Below are positions 30,077 through 39,038 of a stretch of 64,000 nucleotides of DNA, piece after piece. The translations under genes and the position numbers were made by a program. Source of the stretch: Bordetella parapertussis (GTDB lineage: Bacteria; Pseudomonadota; Gammaproteobacteria; Burkholderiales; JACQAP01); contig CAMDKM010000013.1 of the NCBI GenBank assembly GCA_945900965.1, positions 1-64,000 on the forward strand, given 5' to 3'. The stretch's first letter is position 1, and each line of letters opens with the position of its first letter. The notes beneath the pieces were generated by a model. That model searched no databases. It was given only the letters and a program-made list of their open reading frames with translations, and was not told where the DNA came from.

Positions 30077-31245
30077 CAGTGCCTGCCTTTCGCGGCGGCG
30101 ACGACTTTTTGTGCCGCCTCGGCCATGTTATCCGCGGAAATAATCGGCAGCCCCGAATTGGCCAGGATCTTCTTGCCGATATCCTCATTGGTGCCTTTCA
30201 TGCGCACCACCAGCGGCACACCGAGCTTGACCTGCTTCGCCGCTTCGACGACGCCGGTCGCAATGACATCGCACTTCATGATGCCCCCGAAAATATTAAC
30301 CAGAATCGCCCGCAACCCGGTATTGCTCAACATGATCTTGAAGGCTTCGGTAACTTTTTCGGTCGTCGCGCCGCCTCCGACATCGAGAAAATTTGCCGGT
30401 TCGCCGCCGAACAACTTGATGGTATCCATGGTCGCCATGGCCAAGCCCGCGCCGTTGACCAGACAGCCTATATTGCCGTCCAGGGAAATGTAAGTGAGGT
30501 CAAACTTCGAGGCTTGCACTTCGGCGGGGTCTTCTTCGTCGAAATCCCGCATCGCGACAAGATCTGGATGCCGGAACATCGCGTTGTCGTCGAAATTCAT
30601 TTTTGCGTCCAGCGCGATTACATCGCCGGAGCCGGTCAAGATCATCGGGTTGATTTCGGCCAGCGATGCATCGGTATCCCAGAAGGCCCGATACAGCCCC
30701 TGCAATACACCGCGCGCCTTGCTCACGCTGGCCTCCGGAATACCGATTTTTCTGGCTAACTCATCCGCCTCGGCGTTGGTCAGCCCGGCCTGCGGATCGA
30801 CGTAGAGCTTGTGGATTTTTTCCGGCGTGTGGGCCGCCACATCTTCGATGTCCATACCGCCTTCCGAAGAGGCCATGACACAAACCCGCTGCGTCGTCCT
30901 ATCCACCACCATGCCGAGGTAAAACTCCTTGCGAATATCGGCACCTTCTTCCAGCAGGATTCGGCGTACCTTCTGACCTTGCGGGCCGGTCTGGTGGGTC
31001 TTTAACTGCATGCCGAGAATTTTGCCAGCCCATTCGCGCACTTCGTCCGGGGATTTGACCACCTTGACGCCTCCCCCTTTGCCGCGGCCGCCGGCGTGAA
31101 TCTGGGCCTTGACCACCCACACCTTGCCTCCCAGTTTCTTCGCCGCTTCCAGCGCCTCATCGACGCCGAAACAGGGGACCCCCTTGGGAACCGGTACGCC
31201 GAATTTGCTCAACACTGCTTTTGCCTGATACTCGTGGATTTTCAT
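30076..31245 (-). CDS. sucC: Succinyl-CoA ligase beta subunit
   Basis: 389 residues with an ATP-grasp fold. Signature stretches are [20 protein letters not shown] at the start, [15 protein letters not shown], and [16 protein letters not shown] near the end. It catalyses the nucleotide-dependent half of the succinyl-CoA step. It is upstream of sucD and 51 bases after a coiled-coil exported protein. Confidence 0.97.
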   Translation of the reverse strand: MKIHEYQAKAVLSKFGVPVPKGVPCFGVDEALEAAKKLGGKVWVVKAQIHAGGRGKGGGVKVVKSPDEVREWAGKILGMQLKTHQTGPQGQKVRRILLEEGADIRKEFYLGMVVDRTTQRVCVMASSEGGMDIEDVAAHTPEKIHKLYVDPQAGLTNAEADELARKIGIPEASVSKARGVLQGLYRAFWDTDASLAEINPMILTGSGDVIALDAKMNFDDNAMFRHPDLVAMRDFDEEDPAEVQASKFDLTYISLDGNIGCLVNGAGLAMATMDTIKLFGGEPANFLDVGGGATTEKVTEAFKIMLSNTGLRAILVNIFGGIMKCDVIATGVVEAAKQVKLGVPLVVRMKGTNEDIGKKILANSGLPIISADNMAEAAQKVVAAAKGRH

Positions 31246-31296
31246 TACCTGCCTTGTAGGGATTCACGGCCGGAAGACGTTGGAGATGCTGCCGGA

Positions 31297-31680
31297 CTAT
31301 TGCGCTTGTTTGCGGGCGCTTTCCATTTCCTGGTATACCGTCTTGAGTTGCTGGCGCGCTTCTTCGTAACGCGCGCGCGTCTGCGTGGCCTCGGTCTGGG
31401 CATCGCGTAATTGCTGGGTCGAGAGTTCGGCGCCGGCCTTTGCCTCGTCGTACGCGCGCTGTGCCTCTTCCAGGCGTTTTTGCGTGGTCTGCACTTGTTT
31501 GAAGGCCGTTTTATCTTGAGACTCGGCGGAACGTAGTTTCTGATCGGCCGCGTCCATTTTTTCCTTGGCAAAGCGGGCCCTGCCCTGCGCCTGTTCCAGC
31601 GACATTGGGGCAGAGTCGGCGCCAATCGCCATGACAGGAAACCACCCGGCTACGGCAAACAGCAATAAGCAACGTTTCAT
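31297..31680 (-). CDS. Exported coiled-coil protein
   Basis: 127 residues. A signal peptide (KRCLLLFAVAGWFPVMAIGA) precedes an almost continuous heptad pattern from residue 28 to the end, rich in Gln, Glu, Ala and Lys (AESQDKTAFKQVQTTQKRLE). AGGAGAG lies just before the ATG. It is periplasmic in prediction. No family is recognised. It lies between tRNA-Thr and sucC on the same strand. Confidence 0.75.
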   Translation of the reverse strand: MKRCLLLFAVAGWFPVMAIGADSAPMSLEQAQGRARFAKEKMDAADQKLRSAESQDKTAFKQVQTTQKRLEEAQRAYDEAKAGAELSTQQLRDAQTEATQTRARYEEARQQLKTVYQEMESARKQAQ

Positions 31681-31732
31681 TTATTCTCTCCTATGAGGGA
31701 AATCCGGAACGTCCGGTGGGCTTGAGATTCGG

Positions 31733-31805
31733 TGCCGGCAGCAGGAATCGAACCCGCGACCTTTTGATTACAAATCAACTGCTCTACCAACTGAGCTATG
31801 CCGGC
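31733..31805 (-). tRNA. tRNA-Thr (anticodon TGT)
   Basis: A full cloverleaf reads on the minus strand: acceptor GCCGGCA pairing with TGCCGGC, D-arm AGCTCAGTTGGTAGAGC, anticodon loop TTTGTAA within TTGAT/ATCAA stem bases, T-arm GGTTCGATTCC. The anticodon TGT reads ACA. The discriminator is A at 31733, followed by CCG, not CCA, so the terminal A must be added. It lies between sspB and a coiled-coil protein gene. Confidence 0.97.
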
Positions 31806-31814
31806 TTGCGGCGC

Positions 31815-31820
31815 ATTATA
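31815..31820 (-). promoter_or_regulatory. -10 box upstream of tRNA-Thr
   Basis: A consensus TATAAT on the minus strand ends ten bases before the tRNA start, the right place for a tRNA promoter. The -35 region is weak. Two direct repeats of GGAGAATCG-like sequence lie upstream, at the end of sspB. Confidence 0.5.
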
Positions 31821-31858
31821 GGCCGAAGTTTTTTCGCCGATTCTCCGTCCGGCGATTC

Positions 31859-32287
31859 TCACTTGATGACTTGCAGACGTGCGCGGCCGCCCTTGCCCGG
31901 GCCTTTGGGCGGGTCGTTGCCCGGCGGGCGCAATACGGGCTTGTCCGAAAGTTTTATCTCCGCATCGGCCGGCGATGGCGCAACCTGAAATGCCATGCCG
32001 TGGCCATTTTCCTTGGCAAAAACTCCGGCGATGGCATTGACCGGCACGGAGATTTCTCGCGACACACCGCCAAAACGGGCGGAGAACTGCACCAGATCGT
32101 TGCCGATTTTCAGATTACGCGTGGCATCGGCGCCAATGTTTAACACGATCTCGCCGTTTTTTACATATTCGACTGGCACCTTGGTGGTGGCGTCGGTCTT
32201 GACCGTAATGTACGGCGTCAGCCCGCTGTCGCAACACCACTCATAGAGCGCGCGAATCAGGTAGGGCGTGGTGGAAAGCTCTTTCAC
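31859..32287 (-). CDS. sspB: ClpXP protease specificity-enhancing factor SspB
   Basis: 142 residues from the GTG at 32287, which overlaps the sspA stop (GTGA). The frame is open further upstream, but homologues begin at KELSTTPYLIRALYEWC. The folded domain ends near residue 110; a flexible tail rich in Pro and Gly follows and closes with RARLQVIK, the ClpX-binding end. It delivers ssrA-tagged proteins to ClpXP. Confidence 0.95.
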   Translation of the reverse strand: MKELSTTPYLIRALYEWCCDSGLTPYITVKTDATTKVPVEYVKNGEIVLNIGADATRNLKIGNDLVQFSARFGGVSREISVPVNAIAGVFAKENGHGMAFQVAPSPADAEIKLSDKPVLRPPGNDPPKGPGKGGRARLQVIK

Positions 32288-32883
32288 TTGCGCATCACTT
32301 TTTCCGAAGCGGTTAGTGCCTCGATAAAGGCCGGGCGGCTGAACAGGCGCTCGGAATATTTCATCAGCGGCACGGCCTGCTTGGGCAACTGAATCCCGTA
32401 GAAATTCAGACGCCACAGCAGCGGCGCAATGGCCACGTCCAGCATGGAAAATTCCTCGCCCAGCATGTATTTTTGTTTCACGAATACCGGGGCGATCTGC
32501 GTCAGATTGTCCCGGATGGTCTGACGCGCCTTGTCCACCTGTTTTTGGGTGCCGGATTCGATGAATTCGATGTTGGAAAACAGTTCGTTCTCGAAGCGAA
32601 ACAGGAACAGACGCGCGCGCGCGCGCATGACCGGGTCGGCCGGCATCAGTTGCGGATGCGGGAATCGGTCATCGATGTATTCATTGATGATGTTCGATTC
32701 GTAGAGGATCAGATCCCGCTCCACCAGCACCGGGGTGCGGTTGTAGGGGTTCATGACGGCGAGATCTTCCGGCTTGTTGAACAGATCCACGTCGATGATC
32801 TGGAAGTCCATGCCTTTTTCGAAAAGCACGATCCGGCAGCGCTGGCTGAATGGGCAGGTGGTGCCCGAATAAAGGGTCATCAT
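32284..32883 (-). CDS. sspA: Stringent starvation protein A
   Basis: 199 residues with a GST-like fold: MMTLYSGTTCPFSQRCRIVL then PYNRTPVLVERDLILYES. SspA binds RNA polymerase in starvation. It lies 17 bases after petC and is coupled to sspB, the standard betaproteobacterial petABC-sspAB order. Confidence 0.96.
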   Translation of the reverse strand: MMTLYSGTTCPFSQRCRIVLFEKGMDFQIIDVDLFNKPEDLAVMNPYNRTPVLVERDLILYESNIINEYIDDRFPHPQLMPADPVMRARARLFLFRFENELFSNIEFIESGTQKQVDKARQTIRDNLTQIAPVFVKQKYMLGEEFSMLDVAIAPLLWRLNFYGIQLPKQAVPLMKYSERLFSRPAFIEALTASEKVMRK

Positions 32884-32900
32884 GATTATTTACCTAATGA

Positions 32901-33629
32901 TCAGTGCACGTCTTTCCAGTATTCCTTCTTCAGCAACCAGCTGAGCACAAAAAGGAAAAACAGAAAAATCAAAACAAAATAGCCGATTTGGGCGCGCTCG
33001 GCTTGTTCGGGCTCGCCCATGTACGACAGATAATTCACCAGATCCCGCGCAAGCTTGTCGTAGGCCATTGGCGACAACTCTCCCGGCGCCGACAAAACCA
33101 GTTTCCTGTGTTCGACCTTTTCACCGCCGTGTTCCTCGATTTCGGTCTTGAGGATTTGTGTACCCTGAAGCTGCCAAAACACATGTGGCATGCCAACGTT
33201 GGGAAACACCAGATTGTTCCAGCCGCTGGGTCGGGATTCGTCGCGGTAAAAAGTTCGCAGGTAGGTATAAAGCCAATCCGCCCCGCGCGAGCGCGCGATC
33301 ACCGATAGATCGGGGGGTTCGGCGCCAAACCATTTACGCTGCGCTTGCCTGCTGGCCGCAATGGTCATGGTGTCGCCAATCTTTGCGCCGGCGAACAACA
33401 GGTTGTCGATGATCTGTTGTTCCGTCAGCCCCAAATCCATCAGGCGGTTATAACGCATCGACGCGGCGGAATGACAGTTGAGGCAGTAATTCACAAACGT
33501 ATGCGCGCCACGCTGGATGGAAACCACATCGCTGGTATCGATATTGGCACGATCCAGAGGGTGGGCAACGTTCGCCGCCCAAACCAGCGCCGGCATCCAA
33601 GCCAGGAAAAGGAATATTTTTCTCAGCAT
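32901..33629 (-). CDS. petC: Cytochrome c1 of the bc1 complex
   Basis: 242 residues from the ATG at 33629; the frame is open further upstream within petB but the signal peptide (MLRKIFLFLAWMPALVWA) fits this start. The heme c motif is CLNCH in FVNYCLNCHSAASMRY. A C-terminal TM (FVLIFLFFLFVLSWLL) anchors it. It overlaps petB by seven bases. It passes electrons from Rieske to a soluble cytochrome. Confidence 0.96.
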   Translation of the reverse strand: MLRKIFLFLAWMPALVWAANVAHPLDRANIDTSDVVSIQRGAHTFVNYCLNCHSAASMRYNRLMDLGLTEQQIIDNLLFAGAKIGDTMTIAASRQAQRKWFGAEPPDLSVIARSRGADWLYTYLRTFYRDESRPSGWNNLVFPNVGMPHVFWQLQGTQILKTEIEEHGGEKVEHRKLVLSAPGELSPMAYDKLARDLVNYLSYMGEPEQAERAQIGYFVLIFLFFLFVLSWLLKKEYWKDVH

Positions 33630-34894
33630 GTCACGCGCTCCGGCTCGGGCTTGGTTTTGTCGATTCGGGTATACCAAGGCATTAGTATGAAAAACAGGAA
33701 ATAGACCACGGTGAGAATCCGCGCAACCACCGTCGCGCGTTCCGCGCCGCCAAGCCAGGCGCCGAACTGGCCCCATACGTTGGTCGGCGCGGTTCCAAGG
33801 TAACCGAGCACCAGAAAGGCCACCACGAATATTGCCAAAGCACTCTTGAAAATCCCGCCGCGATAACGAATCGACTTCACCTGGCCGCGATCCAGCCAGG
33901 GCAGAGCGAAAAACACCATGACCGACAGACCCATGGCCAAGACTCCTGGAAACTGCGATGCCATAACCGGCGGAACCGCGCGCAATATCGAATAAAACGG
34001 GGTGAAGTACCAAACCGGGGCGATGTGCTCGGGAGTTTTCAGGGGATCGGCGGGGACGAAATTATTGTGCTCCAGGAAGTACCCGCCCATCTCCGGCGCA
34101 AAAAACACGATGGCGCTGAATACCATCAGAAATACCACGACGCCCACCAGATCCTTGATGACGTAATAGGGGTAGAAGGGGATGCCGTCCAGGGGGATGC
34201 CGGTCTTGGGGTCCTTCTTGTTCTTGATCTCTATTCCGTCGGGATTGTTTGATCCCACCTCATGCAACGCCAGCAAATGAATGGCGACCAAGGCGAGAAG
34301 CGCCAGAGGTACGGCGATGACATGGAAGGCAAAAAAGCGGTTCAACGTGGCGTCGGAAACAACGTAATCGCCGCGAATCCACTCGGAGAGATCCGGGCCA
34401 ATAAAGGGAACGGCGGCGAACAGATTGACGATCACCTGCGCTCCCCAGTAGGACATCTGGCCCCACGGCAAAAGGTAACCGAAGAAAGCCTCGCCCATCA
34501 GACAGAGGTAAATCACCACGCCCACCACCCAGAGCAATTCCCGCGGCTTGCGATAGGAGCCATATAACAGACCGCGGAACATGTGCAGGTAGATCACGAC
34601 AAAAAACAGGGATGCCCCAGTCGAATGCATGTAACGGATCAACCAGCCCCAGGGTACTTCGCGCATGATGTACTCGACCGAGGCAAATGCCTGGGCCGCA
34701 TCCGGCTTGTAATGCATCGTCAGCAGGATTCCGGTGGCAATCTGCAACACCAGAATAAACATCGCCAACGATCCGAAGAAATACCAGAAATTGAAATTCT
34801 TCGGTGCGTAATACTCCGACAGATGTTCTTTCCAGGTCGAGGTGAGCGGAAGGCGCTCATCCACCCATAGCAACAATTTTTTCATTATTCCCAT
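33623..34894 (-). CDS. petB: Cytochrome b of the bc1 complex
   Basis: 423 residues from the ATG at 34894, with AAGGGAG about nine bases upstream; the ATG three codons on is also possible. It shows eight or so TMs, paired His ligands (e.g. RYMHSTGASLFFVVIYLHMF and FAFHVIAVPLALLALVAIHL) and the Qo-site PDW-like LKTPEHIAPVWYF region. It lies between petA and petC. Confidence 0.97.
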   Translation of the reverse strand: MGIMKKLLLWVDERLPLTSTWKEHLSEYYAPKNFNFWYFFGSLAMFILVLQIATGILLTMHYKPDAAQAFASVEYIMREVPWGWLIRYMHSTGASLFFVVIYLHMFRGLLYGSYRKPRELLWVVGVVIYLCLMGEAFFGYLLPWGQMSYWGAQVIVNLFAAVPFIGPDLSEWIRGDYVVSDATLNRFFAFHVIAVPLALLALVAIHLLALHEVGSNNPDGIEIKNKKDPKTGIPLDGIPFYPYYVIKDLVGVVVFLMVFSAIVFFAPEMGGYFLEHNNFVPADPLKTPEHIAPVWYFTPFYSILRAVPPVMASQFPGVLAMGLSVMVFFALPWLDRGQVKSIRYRGGIFKSALAIFVVAFLVLGYLGTAPTNVWGQFGAWLGGAERATVVARILTVVYFLFFILMPWYTRIDKTKPEPERVTC

Positions 34895-34898
34895 GTTT

Positions 34899-35495
34899 TC
34901 AGGCTCCCTTCCCGTCAGCGCCAATGAGCATGCGGGTGTCGCTCAAGTAGGTATACGGCGGAACCTGGAGATTGGCGGGCGCCGGCACCCCTTTGAAAAC
35001 TCGGCCCGCCAGATCGAATTTCGAGCCATGGCACGGGCAATAAAACCCGCCAGGCCAGTCGCCGCCCAGTCCGCTATCCGTGCCGGCCACCAATTTTTGG
35101 CTCGGAGAACAGCCCAGATGGGTGCATATGCCGACCAAGACCAAGTACTCGTCCTTGATCGCACGTCCGTGATCGCGCGCGTAGGCTGGCTGCATGGGCG
35201 ATTTCGATTGGGGATCGGCCAGCGATTGCTCGATTTTGGGCAAACTGTCAATCATTTCCTTGGTGCGATGGACGATCCATACCGGTTTGCCGCGCCATTC
35301 CACTGTAATCATCATCCCCAGCTCGATCTTATCGATGTCCACTTCGACCGGCGCCCCGGCCGCGCGCGCTTTGGCGCTTGGCTTCATACTCCACGCAAAT
35401 GGATAAGCGACCGCAGCCGCCGCGGCGCTACCGGCCACGCCGTTTGCCACCAGGAGAAAGCGCCGTTTTGAGTTGAGTTCCATGTTGTCCGCCAT
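34899..35495 (-). CDS. petA: Rieske iron-sulfur protein of the bc1 complex
   Basis: About 198 residues from the ATG at 35495 (ADNMELNSKRRFLL). GGAGAC precedes it; an ATG four codons earlier is possible. The Tat-like SKRRFLL run and hydrophobic GVAGSAAAAAVAYPF form the membrane anchor. The 2Fe-2S ligands are in CTHLGC and CPCHGS. First gene of petABC. A region of about 400 bases separates it from the divergent OsmC gene. Confidence 0.96.
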   Translation of the reverse strand: MADNMELNSKRRFLLVANGVAGSAAAAAVAYPFAWSMKPSAKARAAGAPVEVDIDKIELGMMITVEWRGKPVWIVHRTKEMIDSLPKIEQSLADPQSKSPMQPAYARDHGRAIKDEYLVLVGICTHLGCSPSQKLVAGTDSGLGGDWPGGFYCPCHGSKFDLAGRVFKGVPAPANLQVPPYTYLSDTRMLIGADGKGA

Positions 35496-35507
35496 GTCTC
35501 CGACCAT

Positions 35508-35906
35508 CGGCTGTGAAAAAGAACACGAGTTTACCGTAGCTCGCTGGAGAAATCATCCTTGGGGTAGCTTAATTGCTTGTAAAGTTGCGGGAAATTCTGT
35601 TTTTTCGGGCTCTCCTGTGGGTCTTGATTCAGGTGGTTTTGGACCTTCTCAGGTTTCTCGGGCATTGCCAAAGAGTTCGCCGCGCCCTCCTTCAGTCACG
35701 CGGATGCGCCTCGACTCCATCAGTTTCCTTGATTCGACTTGTTGCCGGTTTCTGCGCCTGACCCTCGTGCCCCCAGGAACCTGATTCCCGATATCGCAGG
35801 CTGGAGTCAAAGTCAGATTTTTTCTCTTACGAGCCCCTTGGCCTCGGCTGGTACCATTTGCGTATTGTGGCCGGACGGAAATGACTCCGCCGCCAGGAGG
35901 CGGCCA
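35508..35906. other. Gap of about 400 bases with no supportable gene
   Basis: This lies between divergent petA and the OsmC-like gene. Open frames on both strands are present, but none has a start with a ribosome site or a recognisable domain. It must hold the promoter of petABC-sspAB and that of the OsmC gene; no clear boxes were seen. Confidence 0.4.
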
Positions 35907-36323
35907 ATGAAAATCAAACTGGATTGGGTGGAAAATGTCGCCTTCAAGGCAGAAACCGAAAGTGGTCATACCCTGATCATGGACGGGGCGCCCGAGGGCG
36001 GGGGACGCAATCTCGGTCCTCGGCCGATGGAAACCGTGCTGGCGGGCACCGGCGGATGTACGGCCTACGACGTCGTGACCATATTGCGCAAATCGCGGCA
36101 GGACATCACTGGCTGCACTGTGAACATCGATGCCGATCGCGCCGAGACAGACCCGAAGGTGTTCACCAGTATCCATTTTCATTTCATCATCACTGGCCGC
36201 AACATCAAGCGCGAACAGGTCGAACGCGCCATTCATTTGTCCGCCGAAAAATACTGCTCCGCCTCCATCATGCTGGCAAAAACCGCCGCAATTTCCCACG
36301 ACTACGAAATCGTGGAGGCCTGA
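35907..36323 (+). CDS. OsmC-family peroxiredoxin-like protein
   Basis: 138 residues from the ATG at 35907, with AGGAGG eight bases upstream. The two family cysteines are in GTGGCTAYDV and AEKYCSASIML; OsmC/Ohr proteins use such a pair to reduce organic peroxides. Similar small proteins of the YhfA type are common in betaproteobacteria. It converges with coq7, three bases apart. Confidence 0.9.
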   Translation: MKIKLDWVENVAFKAETESGHTLIMDGAPEGGGRNLGPRPMETVLAGTGGCTAYDVVTILRKSRQDITGCTVNIDADRAETDPKVFTSIHFHFIITGRNIKREQVERAIHLSAEKYCSASIMLAKTAAISHDYEIVEA

Positions 36324-36326
36324 AAC

Positions 36327-36965
36327 TCAGATCCAGTAGGTTGTTCCCGTCATGATTCGGGAACAAAGTTTCATCGCTTGTTTGATGGGGGCAGGCAACT
36401 CATTACCGCCAAGGGATTGCGCAGTTCGCGCGTGGGCGGCTTCATCGTCCTTCATCCGGGTCAAAATGGCCCGGCTTCGAATATCCTCATTAGGCAAACG
36501 CGCTAAGTGGCGGCCCAGATGGCCCTCGACCTGGCGCTCGGTCTCGGCCAGGAATCCCAGATTGATCTTGTCGCCGAGCATGCCTGTCAGGCCACCGATG
36601 GCAAAAGACCCGAGATAAAAAAAGGAATTCAGCCGACTTGTCCGGCCGCCCAGCTCTTCGATGCGGTTAGCGGTCCAGGCCAAGTGCTCTGTTTCCTGTT
36701 TGGCCGCCAGTTCCAGCGCCCCCCTGGCCGACGGATCGCGCGCTGTCAACGCCTGCCCTTGGTAAAGCGCCTGTGCGCATATTTCCCCGGTGTGATTGAC
36801 CCGCATTAACGCGGCGGAATGCCGTTTGTCGTCTGCGCTCATGTCGGGCTCGGGCAACGCCGCGCCCGGCATCGGTCTCTCCGATACCGCCGGCCCACAA
36901 AGTGTGCGCAGCACTTTGTCGATACCTGCAATCAATTGGTCCTGTCTGCCCGATGATGTTTTCAT
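36327..36965 (-). CDS. coq7: 2-polyprenyl-3-methyl-6-methoxy-1,4-benzoquinone monooxygenase
   Basis: 212 residues from the ATG at 36965. The di-iron carboxylate ligands are in MRVNHTGEICA, KQETEHLAWT, and DDEAAHARTAQ (ExxH twice). The enzyme adds the last ring hydroxyl in ubiquinone synthesis. Its start overlaps the tusA stop (ATGA). The same frame is open through tusA and rhodanese, which is coincidence. Confidence 0.94.
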   Translation of the reverse strand: MKTSSGRQDQLIAGIDKVLRTLCGPAVSERPMPGAALPEPDMSADDKRHSAALMRVNHTGEICAQALYQGQALTARDPSARGALELAAKQETEHLAWTANRIEELGGRTSRLNSFFYLGSFAIGGLTGMLGDKINLGFLAETERQVEGHLGRHLARLPNEDIRSRAILTRMKDDEAAHARTAQSLGGNELPAPIKQAMKLCSRIMTGTTYWI

Positions 36966-37219
36966 TTCTTCCGCAGAAAAAAATGGAATTCTCCGCTGCT
37001 TTCCATCGAACGCAGCAAGATATTCCCGGATTGCCTTGCAAAAGCCTCGAAATCGCGCACCGAACCGGGGTCGGTGGCAAGAATCTTCAACATCTGCCCG
37101 GAAGACATGTCGTTCAGCATTTTCTTGGTTCTCAATATTGGCAGGGGACAATTGAGCCCGCGGGCATCCAACTCCCGATCGGCGGGAATTGGCGAGTCCG
37201 CTGAAGTTATTTGCGTCAT
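36962..37219 (-). CDS. tusA: TusA-family sulfur carrier protein
   Basis: 85 residues. The family motif is RELDARGLNCPLPILRTKK, whose Cys carries the persulfide. TusA relays sulfane sulfur to tRNA thiolation or, in sulfur oxidisers, to the Hdr/Dsr route. It sits between a rhodanese (six bases) and coq7 (overlapping). Confidence 0.93.
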   Translation of the reverse strand: MTQITSADSPIPADRELDARGLNCPLPILRTKKMLNDMSSGQMLKILATDPGSVRDFEAFARQSGNILLRSMESSGEFHFFLRKK

Positions 37220-37225
37220 GAATTT

Positions 37226-37555
37226 CTACTGTGCTTGAACCAGCGTTAATCCGGCGGCAAGCCATGCGCCCACACCGCCGGTCAAATTGTAGACTTCCTG
37301 CCACTCCGCATCGGCAAGAAAATTTCCCGCCAGCATGGACCGGGCACCGGATTGGCAATAAATCACCAGAGGCCGACTCCGGTCCAGCTCTCCCATTCGG
37401 GCCGGCAATTGTTGAAGGGGAATGTGCCGCGCACCGGCAATCATTCCGCGCCCGACCTCCTGTTCGGTCCGAACATCCAGAACCAGTGCGTGACGCTCTT
37501 GAATTAATTTCTGCAGGCGATCCGGATCGATGTTGACGACTGATTGTGTCTGCAC
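37226..37555 (-). CDS. Single-domain rhodanese-like protein
   Basis: 109 residues. The active-site loop CQSGARS has the catalytic Cys, with LVLDVRTEQEVGRGMIAGA in the CH2A region. It may transfer sulfane sulfur to TusA downstream, six bases away. No signal peptide. Confidence 0.92.
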   Translation of the reverse strand: MQTQSVVNIDPDRLQKLIQERHALVLDVRTEQEVGRGMIAGARHIPLQQLPARMGELDRSRPLVIYCQSGARSMLAGNFLADAEWQEVYNLTGGVGAWLAAGLTLVQAQ

Positions 37556-37574
37556 GCTGCACTCGAATTATGGG

Positions 37575-38879
37575 TTAGAAGATTGTGATCTTGCGATCAA
37601 GCAACAACTGCGACATGCGTGTGTTGGCCGCTTCCAGTCGACCGACCAGCAAGCCAAGAAATGCCGCGTTGAATGAATGCCGGCAGCCTTCCGTTGCTTC
37701 AGCGAGGGACTCGGCTCGCAATTCGATCAATGTAAGGTCACTGACCGCCGTAACACTAGCGGTGCGTTTGAACGGGCGCTTCCCCAGGGAAGACATTTCC
37801 CCGAAACATTCGCCAGTTCGCAGGACGTTCAGCAATTTATCCTGTTTGGAAATTTTTACCTCCCCTGTGACAATCACGAAGAATGAGGTGCCCACTTCCC
37901 CTTCGGTGAGCATCACGGTGCCAGCGGAAATACGCAGCCAGTTCGATATCCTCAACACCTGCCAAAGATCGACATCGGGAAACGGTTGGAAAAAATCCAA
38001 ATCCCGCAGGATTTTGAATTTCTCCGTCTCTGGAACGGCCTCCTCGGGCTTCTGGAGGGTGCTAAACGTATCGCCCAGTGCCTTGGCAAACTCATCCCAG
38101 GTCTGAAAGCGCTTTGACATTTCCTTTTCCAGCGCTTTCTTGGTGATATGGTCTATGATCGAGGGAATTTCCGGCCGCAGAACACTGGGCAAGGCCGGAT
38201 CGACGTTGATGATCTGGTAGACCATGCTGTAGTTGTTGGCCGCCTTGAAAGGCAGGGAACCGGTCAACAGTTGGTACATCACCACTCCCAATGAAAAGAT
38301 ATCGGTCTGATGATTGAGCGGCGACTCCTGCAATTGCTCGGGAGACATGTACGCCGGCGACCCGATACCCGATACCTGCGTGGTTTCGCTGGCGAGCGTC
38401 AAGGCTGCCCCAAAATCCGAAATCTTGATGTCGGCGTCTGCGGTGAGAAGAATATTGGCAGGCTTGATATCGCGATGAATGATGCCGTGCTGGTGGGCAT
38501 ATTCGAGCGCCTTGCAGCACTTGAAAATGATTTCGACGACACTTGACACCGGTAACAGATTCTCCGGCACGGTAAAGGGATCCAGCGTTCCTCCCTCTAC
38601 ATATTCCATCACCAGATAGCTGCCGTGTTCGTCGGATACGGCGTCGTAAATGGACGCGATATGCGGATGGGAAATTTTGCCCGCCAGAGATGCCTCCACA
38701 AGGAACAGTTTTCTGAACCGGCGCCCCTGTTTGCTATCTCCCAACGCATCCGCGCGAACCAGCTTGATCGCCACCATGCGGTCCGCAAAGGCATCATTGG
38801 CCAGGTAGACTTCGCTGGTCGCCCCCCTTCCAAGCTCCTTGATGATTTCGTATTTTCCGATGTTCTGCATCGTCGCCAT
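37575..38879 (-). CDS. Ser/Thr kinase fused to a cyclic-nucleotide-binding domain (copy 3)
   Basis: 434 residues from the ATG at 38879, with GGAA seven bases upstream; an upstream GTG and a downstream ATG are alternatives. The kinase has K39 (VAIK), HRDIKPANIL and SDFG. The linker VPETEKFKILRDLDFF leads to the cNMP domain with cassette GECFGEMSSLGKRPFKRTAS, the closest of the three copies to the classic GE..L......RTA pattern. The C-terminal VGRLEAANTRMSQLL matches the others. It ends 19 bases before the rhodanese gene on the same strand; whether they share a transcript is unclear. Confidence 0.93.
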   Translation of the reverse strand: MATMQNIGKYEIIKELGRGATSEVYLANDAFADRMVAIKLVRADALGDSKQGRRFRKLFLVEASLAGKISHPHIASIYDAVSDEHGSYLVMEYVEGGTLDPFTVPENLLPVSSVVEIIFKCCKALEYAHQHGIIHRDIKPANILLTADADIKISDFGAALTLASETTQVSGIGSPAYMSPEQLQESPLNHQTDIFSLGVVMYQLLTGSLPFKAANNYSMVYQIINVDPALPSVLRPEIPSIIDHITKKALEKEMSKRFQTWDEFAKALGDTFSTLQKPEEAVPETEKFKILRDLDFFQPFPDVDLWQVLRISNWLRISAGTVMLTEGEVGTSFFVIVTGEVKISKQDKLLNVLRTGECFGEMSSLGKRPFKRTASVTAVSDLTLIELRAESLAEATEGCRHSFNAAFLGLLVGRLEAANTRMSQLLLDRKITIF

Positions 38880-39038
38880 TGATGAATTCCGGGCAGCCAC
38901 GTCTTTGTCCGCAACTATGATAGGAAATTCGCCGAGGCAGCGCGAGGATTTCGGCTAAATAATCGGTCTATGGTCAGGGCTGGCTACGGCGGTCCAGCGC
39001 GGTAACATGCTAAAACATCGTCGATTATGCGGTGGGAT

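Noticed and set aside
31677-31862. Short open frame across the tRNA-Thr gene
   Set aside because: It is the translated complement of the tRNA (AGIAQLVEQLIC), not a protein gene.
35473-35784. Open frame of 103 codons between petA and the OsmC gene
   Set aside because: It begins inside petA on the other strand and shows no family likeness.
35649-36299. Minus-strand open frame opposite the OsmC gene
   Set aside because: It is antisense to the OsmC coding region and has no start signal.
36966-37562. N-terminal extension of coq7 through tusA and the rhodanese gene
   Set aside because: Both overlapped genes have clear family motifs in their own frames, and Coq7 has a proper start at 36965.
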